A stretch of 64,000 bases of DNA from Melitaea cinxia (GCF_905220565.1 NC_059398.1:14033210-14097209); one strand, 5' to 3'. Positions 23,906-36,885 are shown, counted from the stretch's first letter. Program-made: numbers and translations. The notes: generated by a model from the sequence alone, not told the origin.

Positions 23906-25079
23906 GCTAGCTGACACGTAAGCCTTGTCATATAATGGGAACTGCCAAACAATTGAAATTCCAATTTAAAAAATCTAGATGGGGAGTTTTTGAGCTAGGT
24001 AAGTCAGTTAAATGCGGTAAGTACCTCTTTTCTTAAAGCTCCTCATTTCCTCCTAATATCTATATTCTCATGTATAAAAATCAGAGTAAGAGATAATTTC
24101 AGTTTCAGGTTAAGAAAAAGAAACTGAAAATACCCACTAACCTATTTTCAATCATTCGTTTGAGATTTAAATGCCAGTGGTAGTAAAATATTCTTTCAAT
24201 TTAGTATTCTTACACAATTTGTACAAATATCGTTGAACCGTTACTAAAAATGAAAGAAATGACAAAAAATACATCAATTTAGTTTTTAGGGCCAACTCCA
24301 ACTCTTTATTAATCAAGCTGCGTGATACAAAAACTTAAAAAATTTCTCTAGTCAGCAAAAATCACGCGCCTTCGCGTCGGAGGCCAAAAATCGTGGCACG
24401 AGACACATCGACGTCCATTGTGTCATTTTATTATAGGCGAACAGTACCGACATTTCATCATACCAAAACAAATCTTTTGAAAGCAAAAAACGAAATCAAC
24501 GCTATTTTGATAGTCAAAAGAATCAAATTGGAAAACACGCTCGAGTGACTCCGAGTCGATTCAGCGATACAGATTTAATAGTTTCCTAATAAAATTTAAG
24601 CTAAGTAGAACTTAAAAATAAGGTAGGAAGGTTTAAATTTGATTATTAGGTAACGTGTAGTTTTTATTATGACTGGTAGTTGTAGGAAGATAGGCGCAAA
24701 ATGCACCCGCGAGCTGTCACGCGGCGAGCTCTGTCGGTTCGTCGATTCTCGACGAAACGAAACGTAAAAAACGAAATGTAAAAAGCAATAATAAAAACTT
24801 AACTACAGTGATACTGATGCCTACGTAGGCCCAGAATAATAATTCTGTGAAGAATCATTAAATATGATAAAGTTGTTGTACAATTTAACTAACTGTAATT
24901 ATGAAATTTAATCTATTGGGAACATATCTGTTCACTCAAACATAGTTACACAAAGATAGTCGATAATATTGAGATTGATTTCGTTAACGGATATTAGAGA
25001 TCTCATTAAGATTAATGGTTGAAATTATTATACACCAGCTGATAGCCATGAGTTAGTCTGCGTTGATAATAATAACAAC
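23906..25079. other. Non-coding DNA with a GC-rich hairpin
   Basis: A GC-rich patch at about 24690-24765 contains the perfect stem-loop TTCGTCGA-TTC-TCGACGAA (24738-24756). No open frame with splice sites was found. It might be an untranslated first exon or a promoter, but nothing proves it. Confidence 0.35.
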
Positions 25080-25150
25080 GTACGGGTATTTGTGGAGGTC
25101 TATGTCCAGCTGTGGACTGCAATAGACTGAACTGATGATGATGATGACGA
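25080..25150 (+). repeat. Family A / RTE-type 3' tail fragment
   Basis: TTTGTGGAGGTCTATGTCCA, GCTGTGGACTGCAATAGACT and a (GAT)n run. This is the 3' end only, and the triplet tail is longer than in other copies. Confidence 0.7.
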
Positions 25151-25247
25151 GTATTTATGTACCTACACATAAGAAACACTAAAACAACCGAAAACAACAA
25201 TGCACAACATTTTTTTAGTCTTTTAAATAATGACAAGGATATATATT

Positions 25248-26060
25248 AAACTAGTTGCACCCGCGACTTCGTCCACGTGGAATAAAAAAATTATTTTTCA
25301 GTTCACAGACTTACAAAATAAATAAATTTCTAAAATATAATTGTGTTTGCTCGCAAACGAAAAAAAAAACCGACTTCAATTACATCGACGAGTAATACAA
25401 CGTACATCGACGAAAAAATAGTCAAGTAACTACGCGTTATCAAAGATTACTCAAAAAGTAGTTATCAGATCTCGATAAAATTTAAATGTGACCATATGAT
25501 AAACATTAGCTTTCATACATCCAGTAAAAAGTTATTTCTCTGGGATCCTATTATCATTCCATGATCCTATGATCCTGGTTTCCTTATCATCGTAACAAAC
25601 TAGGGATATCTCCTTTCCAACAAAATAAGAATTATCAAAATCGGTACATCCAGTAGAAAGTTATGCGGTATTATACAACGTAGGTCGACAAAAAAAGCGT
25701 CAAGTAAAAACGCATTATTAGATATAACTCAAAAAGTAATTGTTAGATCTCAAATAAATTTAAATGGAACTAAATGACATATACCACCTTTCAATTAAAA
25801 ACAAAATTGTCGAAATCGGTCCACCCAGTCCAAAGTTCTGAAGTAACATACATTAAAAAAAAATACAGTCGAATTGAGAACCTCCTCCTTTTTTGGAAGT
25901 CGGTTGAAAAGTAGCCTAAGTACTCCTTATTACATCAGCTAATTGCCAGTGAAAGTCCCGTCAAAATCAAACAGACAAAAATTGTAAAAAAATGTAATTT
26001 TGGTATATGTACCGTGTGTACATCCATATGCATTTAGTAGAAAGCGGTTATTTTACTGGT
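25248..26060 (+). repeat. Family F repeat interrupted by family D
   Basis: The 5' part at 25248-25338 (GCACCCGCGACTTCGTCCACGT) and the 3' part at 25911-26060 (GTAGCCTAAGTACTCCTTAT, GCCAGTGAAAGTCCCGTC) together follow the copy at 23572-23905. The interruption falls at the point that reads CTAAAATAAAAGTAGCC in the uninterrupted copy. Confidence 0.75.
25339..25910 (+). mobile_element. Family D repeat, inserted in family F, with internal duplication
   Basis: It opens with hairpin GTTTGCTCGCAAAC and AACCGACTTCAATT and closes with TTTTTGGAAGTCGGTTG. Part of the body is present twice (ACAACGTA..TCGAC..GTCAAGTAA..GC.TTAT). The copy split by the retrotransposon at 42272 carries the same variant. No target duplication is visible at the edges. 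Confidence 0.75.
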
Positions 26061-26346
26061 AATATTACAAATATACACTATAATTTTTTTTTAATATGGA
26101 TATAATTTATCTGTATACAGAATAATTGAATGTCTAATCAAATTTATTAAATACAAAGGCTTATTATGCATTACAGCTTTCGGAATTCCTCTTGGGTTGC
26201 GTTTTTATAAACATTCACTTAGTAAATTTTTGGTTTTAAAAATATTTTTAGTTATGAAAAATGTCGACGTCATTAACGGTTTCTTCTGTTTGACACATTG
26301 ACGGCTACTGCATAAATCTTGATTTTAACATGTTTTTATATTCCAG

Positions 26347-26440
26347 CCTTATTAGGAAGGTCTCTTCAGGAAGAACACCTTATGAGATTGGAACATAAGA
26401 TGTGGATAAAAAGAAAACCAATTATATATTATAACCAAAT
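26347..26440 (+). CDS. Candidate internal exon, gene unknown
   Basis: The acceptor TTTTTATATTCCAG (ending 26346) and a consensus donor GTAAGT (26441) bound 94 bases with one frame open throughout. That frame uses two leading and two trailing split-codon bases and reads LLGRSLQEEHLMRLEHKMW then IKRKPIIYYNQ. The other two frames are stopped. The composition is protein-like and GC is above the flanks. No partner exon was found within the window and I do not recognise the peptide. Chance co-occurrence of such sites in 64 kb is possible. Confidence 0.3.
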
Positions 26441-27170
26441 GTAAGTATAAACTTAGAACAAAACGAATTGCAATATCAATTTTGAAATGTTATGTATGGA
26501 TTTAGGAGATACCTAGAGATAAAATTTTATGAGTAAGATCGTAAGTCTCTCATTTTAAGGATTATAAAAATTCCTTGAATATTAAAGATATAAAATGTCA
26601 CTTTGCTGAATATAATTTAAGTGAAAGCCAAGATAACGCCATAGATAGAAAATGTAAATCTAAATCAAAGGTTCTGGACTAGGATCATATTTAGCAGCAG
26701 TATGACAAAATGCTGTTTCAACCTTTTTACTTAAGATAATAAGAAAATATTCTATTTTTAATATATGTAGCATTGTAATATTAACACATCATTCGATTCT
26801 TTATTCAAATATATTTACCTACAATAAATTACGCGTTTGTATCAATAAATTGTTCTAATTACTATTTACAGATATAAATTAACTATACAAACCATTGGCT
26901 ACTGTAAATACGTATCGGATATACAAAAGAACAAGCATCGGTATTTTAACGAGCGTCATTAGATTTTAAATCGAGATTAGTGTAACACCCACACCATTAA
27001 CATTAATATATGAAATATTTTTACTAAGCGCTTTTATAATATCGAGTACGGTAATAATTGATAGATTTATTGGTTTTTCGGCTATGTTAATTACTACTAA
27101 TATTTAACACCTATTTAGAAATATATTTATTCGTTAATAAAAATTAAGACCACATTCACAAATATTATGC
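26441..27170. other. AT-rich non-coding DNA, nothing recognised
   Basis: No gene or repeat was recognised. Confidence 0.5.
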
Positions 27171-27516
27171 TCGCTTCAACCTATAATATCCCAGTGCTAG
27201 GCATGGGCCTCTTTCCCCTTTAAGAGAAGAATCAGATCTTAATCCACGCTGTTCTAATGCGGCTTAGCTGATACGAGTATATACCCTGCTATGAGTAACG
27301 ATCGCTATCAGGTAAACATGATAACAACCGGGATCGATGGCCTAACGTGCTCTCCAAGACACGGTGGGGAGACCCACGGGGACTGCGCAATCACCCAGAC
27401 CAAGACAAACATCTGTATGGCCAATACAAATGTTTGTCATGTGCGGGGATCGAACCCTCAACCGCCAGTGCATTAGCCACAAATCAGTGTTGTGACCGTT
27501 GCGCCAACTTATCGTC
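27171..27516 (-). mobile_element. Family B tRNA-derived SINE, full length
   Basis: A 346-bp copy with a perfect 10-bp target duplication AATATTATGC (27161-27170, 27517-27526). The minus strand starts with a tRNA-like head: A-box-like TGGCGCAACGG (27496-27506) and B box GGTTCGATCCC (27446-27456). The tail, on the plus strand GCTTCAACCTATAATATCCC.., corresponds to the shared LINE-type 3' end. Confidence 0.85.
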
Positions 27517-27615
27517 AATATTATGCACATTCATCTAATTTTGTGCTTTTGCTTGCTATTGCTGACCAATTTCTGTACATATTTGTTGTTGAGTAGCAAA
27601 ACAATATTATTATGT

Positions 27616-27942
27616 TACTAGCTGACTTGGCAAACGTTGTCTTGCCGCTAAACACTACTTAAAAATAGGGGTTGGTGGTAGAAGGGTGAAAATTTAGGGT
27701 TGTATGTATTTTTCAACGCTAAATCATAATAAAATAAAAAATAAATAATTTATCTAAAAATTAAAAAAAAAGTTTGGGGTGGACTATCCTTAACATTTAG
27801 GGGGATGAAAAATAGATGTTGTTCGATTCTCAGACCTACCCAATATGCACACAAAATTTCATGAGAATCAGTCAAGCCGTTTCAGAGGAGTTTAACTACA
27901 AACACCGCGACACGAGAATTTTACATACTCGTATTAGATTAA
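27616..27942 (+). repeat. Family E dispersed repeat
   Basis: CTAGCTGACTTGGCAAACG head, GGGGGATGAAAAATAGATGT, TCGATTCTCAGACCTACCC, and the end CGCGACACGAGAATTTTA. A shorter copy is at 30923-31112. The class is not evident. Confidence 0.7.
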
Positions 27943-29920
27943 ACAAGCTTGATTTGTAGCAGAGTTATTTTATATTATATAGCTTTCTGGATACCCATAA
28001 AGTTTTTTCACGATAATCTCATTTATCACAAAGGACCGGGCATTTTAGTACTTTGAAATACCGCATTACTAGTCTTATTTCAATCTGCGACTTTTCAAAG
28101 GCCCTGTTGTTATATCTACTGGATCCTGTCTCGCTATGTGACATTTAAAGTATTTGTATAATATATTAGCAACCGTACAATCCTCAAATACTTTTGAACC
28201 AGTTCACAAATGTAACGTTAATAATACGTAATCAATACCAGAATTTTCTAGCAGCCACTTTCTATTAGTGAATTAGGACCAGAAGAAAATGAAAGCGCAG
28301 ATTACCTTCATATAGTTTTAGGTTAAGTACTATTTATATTAATTTTTATTACTAATCTATTCACAAATTTGTCAAACTCCAACTATTTAGATCCGTTAAT
28401 ATTATGCTAACATCGATATAAAAATAATATAATTATGTTGATCAATAAAGTGATTATGGAAATTAATTAAAAGACGCTTGGATCAGAAAGAATTGGCTTT
28501 AGGCTCTAATTAAGAAAGCAATTTTGCGTTTTATTTATGAGTTATAAAATGTCTGCAGATTTAAAATTCTTCGCGGTAGAAGTCAGAGAAAATTGACGCA
28601 GGGATTAAGATCTGCACCTTTATAATTATAGCACAGTATCGCTTTAGTAATCTGTTTAACAAATGTAATGTATTAAAACTTTTGTTTGTTATTCATTATT
28701 CAAACGAATAAAAATATTTTTCCAACAAACAATCTCAGCAGTTACTGGTGTAATTGAAAAAGTTTCTATGATAAAAATAACCTACTGAAAACATTAGGAG
28801 CACATGCAGGGCTTAACAAGATGTCATTTATAATTAATTGTAGCATTTGTTAATTCAGCGGTGTTACTTTGAATTTTAATTTATGACAGTGCAAATGTAT
28901 TTTTTTCTATTCATTGGGTTATCTCGGCTTACATGTAGATCGTTTAAAGAATTCATAAAGTGCAGAAATTAACATAAAAAAAAAAACAAAAAAATAAATA
29001 GAAATAATATCATATAATAATAAAGACCGTTCAATAAATAACTAAAATAATATAAAAAGCATAGTATAAGTTTAAATATCTTTATCTACTCGCATATCTT
29101 TAAAATTAAGCGCAATTTATATTATTTTCAAGTCTCGCATAACAAAGCGCTGTAAGTTCGTTGAACGTCTAGTCTTATTACAACTTAAATCTCGTGTTCT
29201 TTCAGGTAAAAAATACTTTATTAATTATCCAGGTACTCTAAAATATATTTCTAATATGAAAATGAGTTTTAGTTGTTAGGATAAGCTCCACTTCTGCTTA
29301 AATGTCTTCTCCATTCCATGCAATATATTTGCTTTTTCGACCCTGTAGGAAGCCATCAATCTGAATGAGTGTAATTTAATCAGTGGGGTCTGTCTTCCTA
29401 AGCCATATAAATAGCGGAATTCTAAGTTCTTGTGACACAATTTGGATTCAAAAATCGACGAAGATGTAAATACACATTACAACAGTATTCCTTTGAACTT
29501 GTAATGGTCTAGGTGACTAAGGAATCGTATTCGCTAGTCTCAAAGTCTAATTCGAGCTGGTGTCGTTAAATTATAAGTTTCTTTTCCAGTATTTTTTACA
29601 TTTTATCGTGATGTATTTGGAATAAAATACACAATGTCAGCTCTTTACAAAGTGGAATAAATTGAAGGATTAAGCTCTTATCCTTAAAAGAAGAAGATCT
29701 CTTAAAAAAGAGATGCCGAGGGATATAAAATGTTATGATGAACACAGTTTTTATTCGTATTTCTTTATTTTTCCGGTCATATTAATTAATCTAATACTAT
29801 TAATTTAGTTTTCATATATGTATGCGTAATTCGCTTGGTATAAAATTAAACCCTTTCATGATATTGAACTAATAATATGCAATAAATGAAAACATACGTA
29901 AAATTTCTTTTTCGTAATGA
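27943..29920. other. Non-coding DNA
   Basis: No gene recognised. A TATAAATAG sequence at about 29405-29415 within a GC-richer patch (29280-29420) could be a core promoter, but no coding exon follows that I can defend. Confidence 0.4.
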
Positions 29921-30237
29921 TATAACCGCTATAGTGTAGTGGTGCTAATTGTCGCCTAAAATAAAGATGCTGGGTTGGATATTTGTATTTGTACGAATAT
30001 TTCTTGCCGGTTTTGATATTTGTCCTTGTGGGTCTCCCCACCGTGCCTCGGAGAGCACGTCAAGCTATCAGTGTTAGTTGTTATCATAAAAAACTGATAG
30101 CGATTGTTACTCATAGTAGGGAATATATCCGCCAACCCGCAGTGGAGCAGCATAGCGGATTAAGCTCCAATCCTTCTCCTACATGGAGAAGCCTATGTCC
30201 AACAATGGGATGTTACAGGCTGAATGCGCATAATTCA
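29921..30237 (+). mobile_element. Family B SINE
   Basis: A box TAGTGTAGTGG at 29932-29942, a decayed B box near 29977, the body motifs GTGCCTCGGAGAGCACG and GTTGTTATCATAAAA, and the tail CCTATGTCCAACAATGGGAT..ACAGGCTGAATG. A target duplication is not obvious, so this copy is probably older. Confidence 0.75.
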
Positions 30238-30922
30238 ATAAATTTCCAGAAATAAGGTATCAACAATTTTGTGTGACACCCGAACACTCATAAAAATCTA
30301 ATATAGTGAGCTATAATAAATAGTATTACTATTACTGTATACCTAATTAATAAAATAACAATGGAGTTTATAATATGAACACCAGAAAATATCATGTATC
30401 ATTACTATTGTTATTCAAGAGAAAATTAGATATATCATAAATCAATAACTTTCAATTTATTAATAACTGAATTCGAAATATATAAATCTCTATAAGCATA
30501 TCAGACAATACAAAAGACAATGGAACCTATTTGAAAACAATATAAGCTCTAATGATAGAATAGCATAGCGGGACATGATTTATTGATTTCTTTCACCGCA
30601 AACAATGAAATCGGTGTCTTTAGAAAATGGTATTGACATAAGATATGATTGAACGTTACCCAACGGCGCCACAGCTATAGAAATATTTTAGAGGCATTTA
30701 TTTCTCTCAAATTTGTTATCAGGTACATTTTATACTAGATAGTAACACGTCTGACGTAAGTAGGTAACTCTCTTCCAACTCCAAGAATTTTGTATGTAAG
30801 TGTATGTAAGTGATGTTGTTGTTATAATAAGCGTGTGTGAAAAGAGTGTTTCAAATTTTAAAATGTATAAACAATCATATTAACTTACATTTAACAAAAA
30901 ACGTCTACTCAATCTTATAATT
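30238..30922. other. AT-rich non-coding DNA, nothing recognised
   Basis: No gene or repeat was recognised. Confidence 0.5.
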
Positions 30923-31112
30923 AACTAGCTGACCCCGCAAACGTTGTTTTGCTATATATGTTATTAAATCCCCTTAATTCCCCTCCCCCCATAACTTAGC
31001 TGTATGAAAAATAGATGTTGGTCGATTCTCAGACCTACCCGATATTAACACGAAATTCCATAAAATTTCGGAGGAGTATTGTAACTAACACTGTAACACG
31101 AGAATTTTATAT
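30923..31112 (+). repeat. Family E dispersed repeat, internally deleted
   Basis: CTAGCTGACCCCGCAAACGT head, TGAAAAATAGATGTTGG, TCGATTCTCAGACCTACCC and the end ACACGAGAATTTTATATAT match the longer copy at 27616-27942. Confidence 0.7.
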
Positions 31113-31134
31113 ATAAGATTTTTCACCGAATTTT

Positions 31135-31292
31135 TTGTTTAATCACAATAAAATATAGCCTATGCCACTCCGGAATAGTGTAGCTTTTTGTTAATGAAAA
31201 AATTTTCGAGATCGGATCAGTATTTGCGACGATTAACCCCCATAAACAAACAATGTTAGAAATTTTACCTCTTTATTATATTAGTATAGATT
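31135..31292 (+). repeat. Family L dispersed-repeat fragment
   Basis: GCCACTCCGGAATAGTGTAG, GAAAAAATTTTCGAGATCGG and a TTATATTAGTATAGATT end. I recognise it as a common Lepidoptera repeat end. It adjoins a SINE inserted at 31303. Confidence 0.5.
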
Positions 31293-31302
31293 ATTATTTC
31301 TC

Positions 31303-31535
31303 ACCTTGGAACTTATAAAGCCGACCGATGGTGGGATAACCATCCAATTGCTGGCTTTGAAATACACAGGCCGAAGACGGGCAGCAGCGTCATCAGTGTG
31401 ACAAAGCCAGCCCTGCGGTCACCAACCCGCCTGTCCAGCGTGCTGACTATGGGCTACACACATGAGTTCACGCCATTTTTGGCGAACTTGTGGAGGCATA
31501 TGTCCAGCTGTGGACTGCAATAGGCTGAAATGATG
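31303..31535 (+). mobile_element. Family A SINE, 5'-truncated
   Basis: A 233-bp copy from ACCTTGGAACTTATAAAGCC to the tail TGTCCAGCTGTGGACTGCAA..GGCTGAAATGATG. The 10-bp duplication ATTATTTCTC flanks it (31293-31302, 31536-31545). 5' truncation with a target duplication indicates LINE-style insertion. Confidence 0.8.
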
Positions 31536-31545
31536 ATTATTTCTC

Positions 31546-34500
31546 TATAAATAAATGGTACTTTGCATATACCTACATGAGTAGTCTCAGGCTGGAATTA
31601 AACCATTTTAAAACCACTTTAAACCTATTTATTGCATTTAGAAAAGTTTTTCTTTGGGACGCTTATTAAAATCTCTAACTCATCCCACTTTTATTCTATA
31701 TTGTTTAAAATTGTGCCCGATTGAGAATCATTTTGGATATCTACCAACTAAGATATTTTATTTCATTTTAATAAGGTAGACTGTGTGACTTATGAAAATC
31801 AACACTAACTTTTTTTATTTATCATAAATTTAGTTAAATTTCAATTTACTCTAAGAAAAATCACTATCTCTATAAATAGCTCAACGCTTTTTTCGTTAAT
31901 GTTTATCGTTGTTATTAATTGGTTCGGTTGAGTTGAAAAAGCTACTGCTGTCGATCGAGTGTCTCAAATGCCGATGTTTTACTGAGATACTGGCCCTGAT
32001 TGACGGTTCGGCGTCTGAGCGGCGACGGTGAGCTTGGGCCGTCTTAATAACAAGCGGAAGACGGGGCATCGATTAAGTGGCAGTTTCTTTTTTGTTTTTA
32101 AACGATTTTTAAAAGGAACTATTAAGGCTGGATATGGTTTGTCTATTATATGGTAAACCTAACGCTTAGGTTAAGCGTTTCTTTTATATGTTAATGTATG
32201 AGCAAATAGAACAATTATATAATAGCGAAAATAATAAGTTTAAAATTAATTATGTGTATTTAAAATTCTTTACAGCCTAAGCGTTTTGTTATGATTACAT
32301 AAGAAACAAATACGTGTTAGCTCAGTGGCACTTGATTTCATACAGGACAAATGATTGAATATTTTTTTTTAAAGATAAATATTGACATTCTAACAACTCT
32401 TTTCAGCAGAATCTACATTTCGCAGCTTCACATTCATTAAACTTTGATATATAAAATAAAACAGCGGTTTTTAACCATACCAAAAAACAAATCTCAACAA
32501 AACGTATTTAAAAATTACACAATTGTTAAATAGGTCACGTCAACCATTAGCTTACATTTTTTGGAAATTCCCAAATAAAAATAAATCGTTTTGTCTTTCT
32601 TCTTATTTACCCACTGTGTGCGTGTTTGTAAATACGTAATGTTGTAATTCAAACAAAAATAGGTGGCATTAGTTACCAAAGATAAGGTTTGATAGGCTGA
32701 TATATTTTTTTCAGGGTTTTTTTTAACGCACGCTACTATTTGCTCTGTTAAATATTAAAGGCGAAAATACAGATTGAATAAAAATAATAATAACTTTTTT
32801 TCTCTTGTTAGCAAATTATTACAACTATCTATTAAAATATTCTTGCACTTTTATGTTTAAAATTTTTTTTTAGTAAATATGTGTTTAATAAATTACTGAC
32901 TTTAGTTCCAACTGCTAAATTCATTAGAAAAGCAAGAAAAGAAAACACTCAAGCTACAGTGTCTGCAAGCGTTTAATTTAAAACATGCTAATAAATTAGT
33001 AACAGCGCTTACCAAGGCACTTAGTTTAACGTTACTTTCCTTCCTCTAGAGATAATTAAATAAAATTATCTTTAAAAGCAGCAATAATCTATTTCAACAT
33101 AAATTGTATTTATACCTTTATCCTTTCACTACAGCGTAATCAAAATGATCAAGATTTTTCGTGTGATTATCCATACATGATGTGGAACTCATAATACTTA
33201 TCAGAACAATCAAATCGCTTACGGCTGTCCATTTGTTTAATTGTCTATAGACAGAGGAGCCAAATGTTATCAGAGATTGTCAATCTCGGTACACATTTCA
33301 AGAGTAGCCATTTACCGTTACGTTTTTGTACCACGCCTGCCCGTGGCTTTTTTTTGTACGATTGTATGAACCAGTTGTATCGAATTAATTATTTTTCCTT
33401 CGATTTGTAATGTCTTTTTAGGAAAAAATACGGTTACGATATCATTTTATGTACTTATTTTGTTTTTTAAAGCAGGTAATTTTACCTTTGTTAAAAAAAG
33501 GTTGTAGCATTTTAATTAAAAGATCTAGGAAGATCGAGTTTCACTCTTGTCGTAGAATAGATTCTTCTGACAATCCCCTTATCGACAGATTTATATAACT
33601 AAATAACTCCACATCTGTGTCGATAGAATTACCTGCAAGATTGTTCGAACATAAATAAATATATTCATGTAAGTGTATGGAGTATCGAACATTAGATAAA
33701 GTATATTGATTAGTCAAAGACTAATGGATTGAACAGTAAAATGTTTGGGTCCAACAGTCTTTGTTGATTGTTTCATACGATTATGCATAACTGACAGGTT
33801 GCTTGTGGTTGTTAGGTCGACATGACTGTAAGATTAAAGTAGACGTGTGTTTAGGAAAACAAAAAAGCAAAAAAAAAGTTACAGATATTTTTTTATAATT
33901 ATGAAACGTTCTGAAAGTAGTTGTGTTGGCCTTAATGACTACTTCGCGTTCCCCTAAATTGATTTTCTTTCTTCAACAGTTTTTTAAAAAAAGCAGACAA
34001 AAATAAATAGTAGTCAAATATCCATTCAATTAATAGCATATAATTGAGATAAATTCTTAGATAAAATATTAATGTAGTATAAAATATTGATCTTAAAAAG
34101 TCGAGACTACAAATAGTATTAACTTTAATTAAAGGAAATTGAGTTTCTAATATAAATACATCGTTCGAAGTTATTTTACCCAAAGTACTTGCCAAACACA
34201 AACTAAAGTTTAAATTTCAATAACAATTACTATAAAAGTATTTATTAGCTTCGAATTCTTGAATATTTAGTTTAAAATGCGAAACATGTAAATTTATTTC
34301 AGGCACAGTTATTTATTGCAAGCCAAAAATATTCTTAAATGAGAGGTAATTTGGAATCATTTATTATTACATAAATCATATCACATAAGAACGTTTAATT
34401 AATGACCAATACAGAACAATATCAAGTTGTATAAAAGTCTTGACATCTGTTTTTGGGTTATACTAATAGGAAGGATTAGATAACATTTAAAAGATAAGGG

Positions 34501-36549
34501 TTAAACAAGAAGGGTGGGCTGGTTCGGTGTTATTGACACGGAGATGGTTGGCCAATCGAGCACTCGAACGGTGGCAGGTGTACTTTTGTGTTAAAAAAAA
34601 CTCAACGACCAGACGCTTATAAATAGCGTTCACGATAACTTGGCCCTTGAATGAACAAAACTTGTCTTTTAAACAAACAATTGATATGTTTGTTCGTAGC
34701 GTCATTTTCGACAACATAGCTTTAAACGTTTGATAACTACACGTACCTACCCACTTTAAGACCTTAAAGTTTGTTTCTTTATAATGCCAGTTCATATGTA
34801 ATACGTTGACACTTTCGAGTTATAATCATAAATATTTACACACACATACTTTTAGATATAGCTAGCTGTATTCTTTGTAACTGTAAAGTTGTATAATTAA
34901 AAATAATGATTGATTTATTAAAATTAATTTCCGTTTAATTTATGTACTTTTGCTTTGAAGTTTATGAGTTTTCTGAAAGTTTGAAATTATAATAAAGACG
35001 AAGAGGTTGTTTATTTGTTTGTTTGTTTAAACGAATTAATTGCGTCTACTTGATTTTAAAATAATTTTTAAAAGATTATGTTTGAGATGAACAATAAATC
35101 ATAAATGATGTTAAGTGATTATTCCGTACAAACTTTGAATCTCTATACTATACAGACCTTAGTAGATGCACCTATGTCATGTTTTTTACAGTTACTGCTT
35201 GATAATTATGAGTCGTTTATTATTACTTATGATGACTTCATAACTATACAATAGATAATATATATATATATTAATGTTAAGTTTTTATTTTATAAGTATG
35301 AATATGGAAGAGCGGGACATCCTGACGCAGGTAAAAGGATGTCCTCTTACTTAAAAGGATGTCCCATCAACGGTATCATGTTATGTAAACGTTTTTTCTA
35401 AATAGATATTTTTTTTTTTTTTTATATAGGACAATGGAAACTATTGTTGAAAAAAAATTATTGTTATGAAAATACAAAAATATTAAAACAATTATTATTA
35501 AATTAAGCCACAGATATGTTAAAGCAGTACCTTTAATAAGGAAGGATACCGCCTTTTTCTTCATACAAACGTAGTCGACTGTTTTCTTCCTGGACACTAG
35601 ATCAAATTTTTTTTTACATAAAACCTTCAACTGCCATGACCATGCCCCTATGTCTCGGTTTTTTCATATTCTTATTATTATAGGGAGTAGGAGTCTTCAA
35701 AAACTAGAAATATTGCCTAATTTTTTATACATTTTTAGAAATTTTAGTTACATTTTTTTTTAATTGGCATTTTTTGGGGAGAAAATAGTCGACTACGAAA
35801 TGCTATTTTGGTCAATAATTATCTACCTAAAATTGTCTGAACTGCAATTGTCCCCTTCTTGACTCCGGGCGCGGCGGCAGCATACAGCGAGACAGGAACA
35901 TTTTATTCAAATACCTACTTTTCAAGGTCCTCTTAAGGGATACGGCATGTATCGTAGATTTCTATAAATAGTTTATCATGAGAAATAATTACAACTTTTA
36001 AGTCATAGTTCGCCTCTGGATCCCACGACAAAACTTGTTAACAGAGACATTTACTTCTGACAATGAAATTAATGATTTCTATTTTATTTCTTGCTTCTAA
36101 ATAGTTTTGATTATAAATATAACAGAAAATATCTTTAAACTACACATGTACGAATATTTATTATATTAATATTAGAGTTACATAGATGTCATATATCCAG
36201 TGCGTGTGCTTTGGTCACGTAAAATTAAATTACCCATTTTAAATATTTATAATGCCATAAGCCTTACCTTGTTTCGGAGAGCAAGTGGATATATATTTGC
36301 CGTTTTCTATAATCGACATCTAACAGCGAATGTTATTCATGGAAAATTGTGCAAAACAAGGCAACCGGGTAACTTAGCTAAACTCCTCATATATACAGAG
36401 GAGACCTTTGTTCGGCATATTTGCTCTGACAGACTTATTTAAATTCAATAAGTTTAATTTGACATTTTAGTTGTAGTAAGATGATTATTTTATTTAAAAT
36501 TTAAGTATAAATATTATATTAATAGAATATAAATAAAATTATTTGTAAT
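31546..36549. other. 5 kb without recognised genes
   Basis: A GC-rich patch at about 31925-32075 and a 102-codon minus-strand frame at 34487-34795 (GC above its flanks, TTG-started or partial, no recognisable domain) are the only departures from AT-rich background. A small inverted and direct repeat of AGGATGTCC lies at 35314-35365. Confidence 0.4.
35314..35365. repeat. Short inverted repeat, three copies of a 10-mer
   Basis: GGGACATCCT (35314-35323) is the exact reverse complement of AGGATGTCCC (35356-35365). A second AGGATGTCC lies between them (35336-35344). The function is unknown. Confidence 0.7.
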
Positions 36550-36885
36550 CTATCTATACATATATAAAAGCGAAATGTCACTCATCACGAAATCTCCGAA
36601 ACTATAACACCTACGAACTTAAAATTTGACAGGTAGGCTCCTCATAGGACGTAGACGTCCGCTAAGAACGGATTTTACGAAACTCGACCCCTAAGGGGAT
36701 AAAACGGGGGTTGGAAGTTTGTATGAAAGTCCTATGTTTTTGAAGTAAGAGACTTGACATTTAAAATGTATGCTCTATAGATGGTGAAAAGATGTCCAAA
36801 TAATGTATCTTTAGAAAACAACTTTCTTTTGGGGTTAAAACGGGGGATGGTAGGTTGACTCACTCATCACGAAATCTCCGATATT
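36550..36885 (+). repeat. Family M dispersed repeat
   Basis: AAAGCGAAATGTCACTCATC, ACGAAATCTCCGAAACTATA, CTAAGAACGGATTTTACGAA and CCTAAGGGGATAAAACGGGG. The CACTCATCACGAAATCTCCG motif recurs at its 3' edge (36859-36878). I recognise it as a widespread Lepidoptera repeat; the class is not evident. Confidence 0.55.

Noticed and set aside
29856..30255. Open frames over 29856-30255 on both strands
   Set aside because: They lie in a family B SINE; similar peptides appear at other B copies, as expected of a non-coding repeat.
33331..33355. Hairpin CCACG..CGTGG followed by a T-run, like a bacterial terminator
   Set aside because: The sequence is eukaryotic nuclear DNA; no transcript ends there by any other sign and T-runs are common in this window.
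34487..34795. 102-codon minus-strand frame
   Set aside because: No ATG-led start in good context was established and no recognisable domain. Length alone is not convincing, though the GC rise is noted in the region entry.
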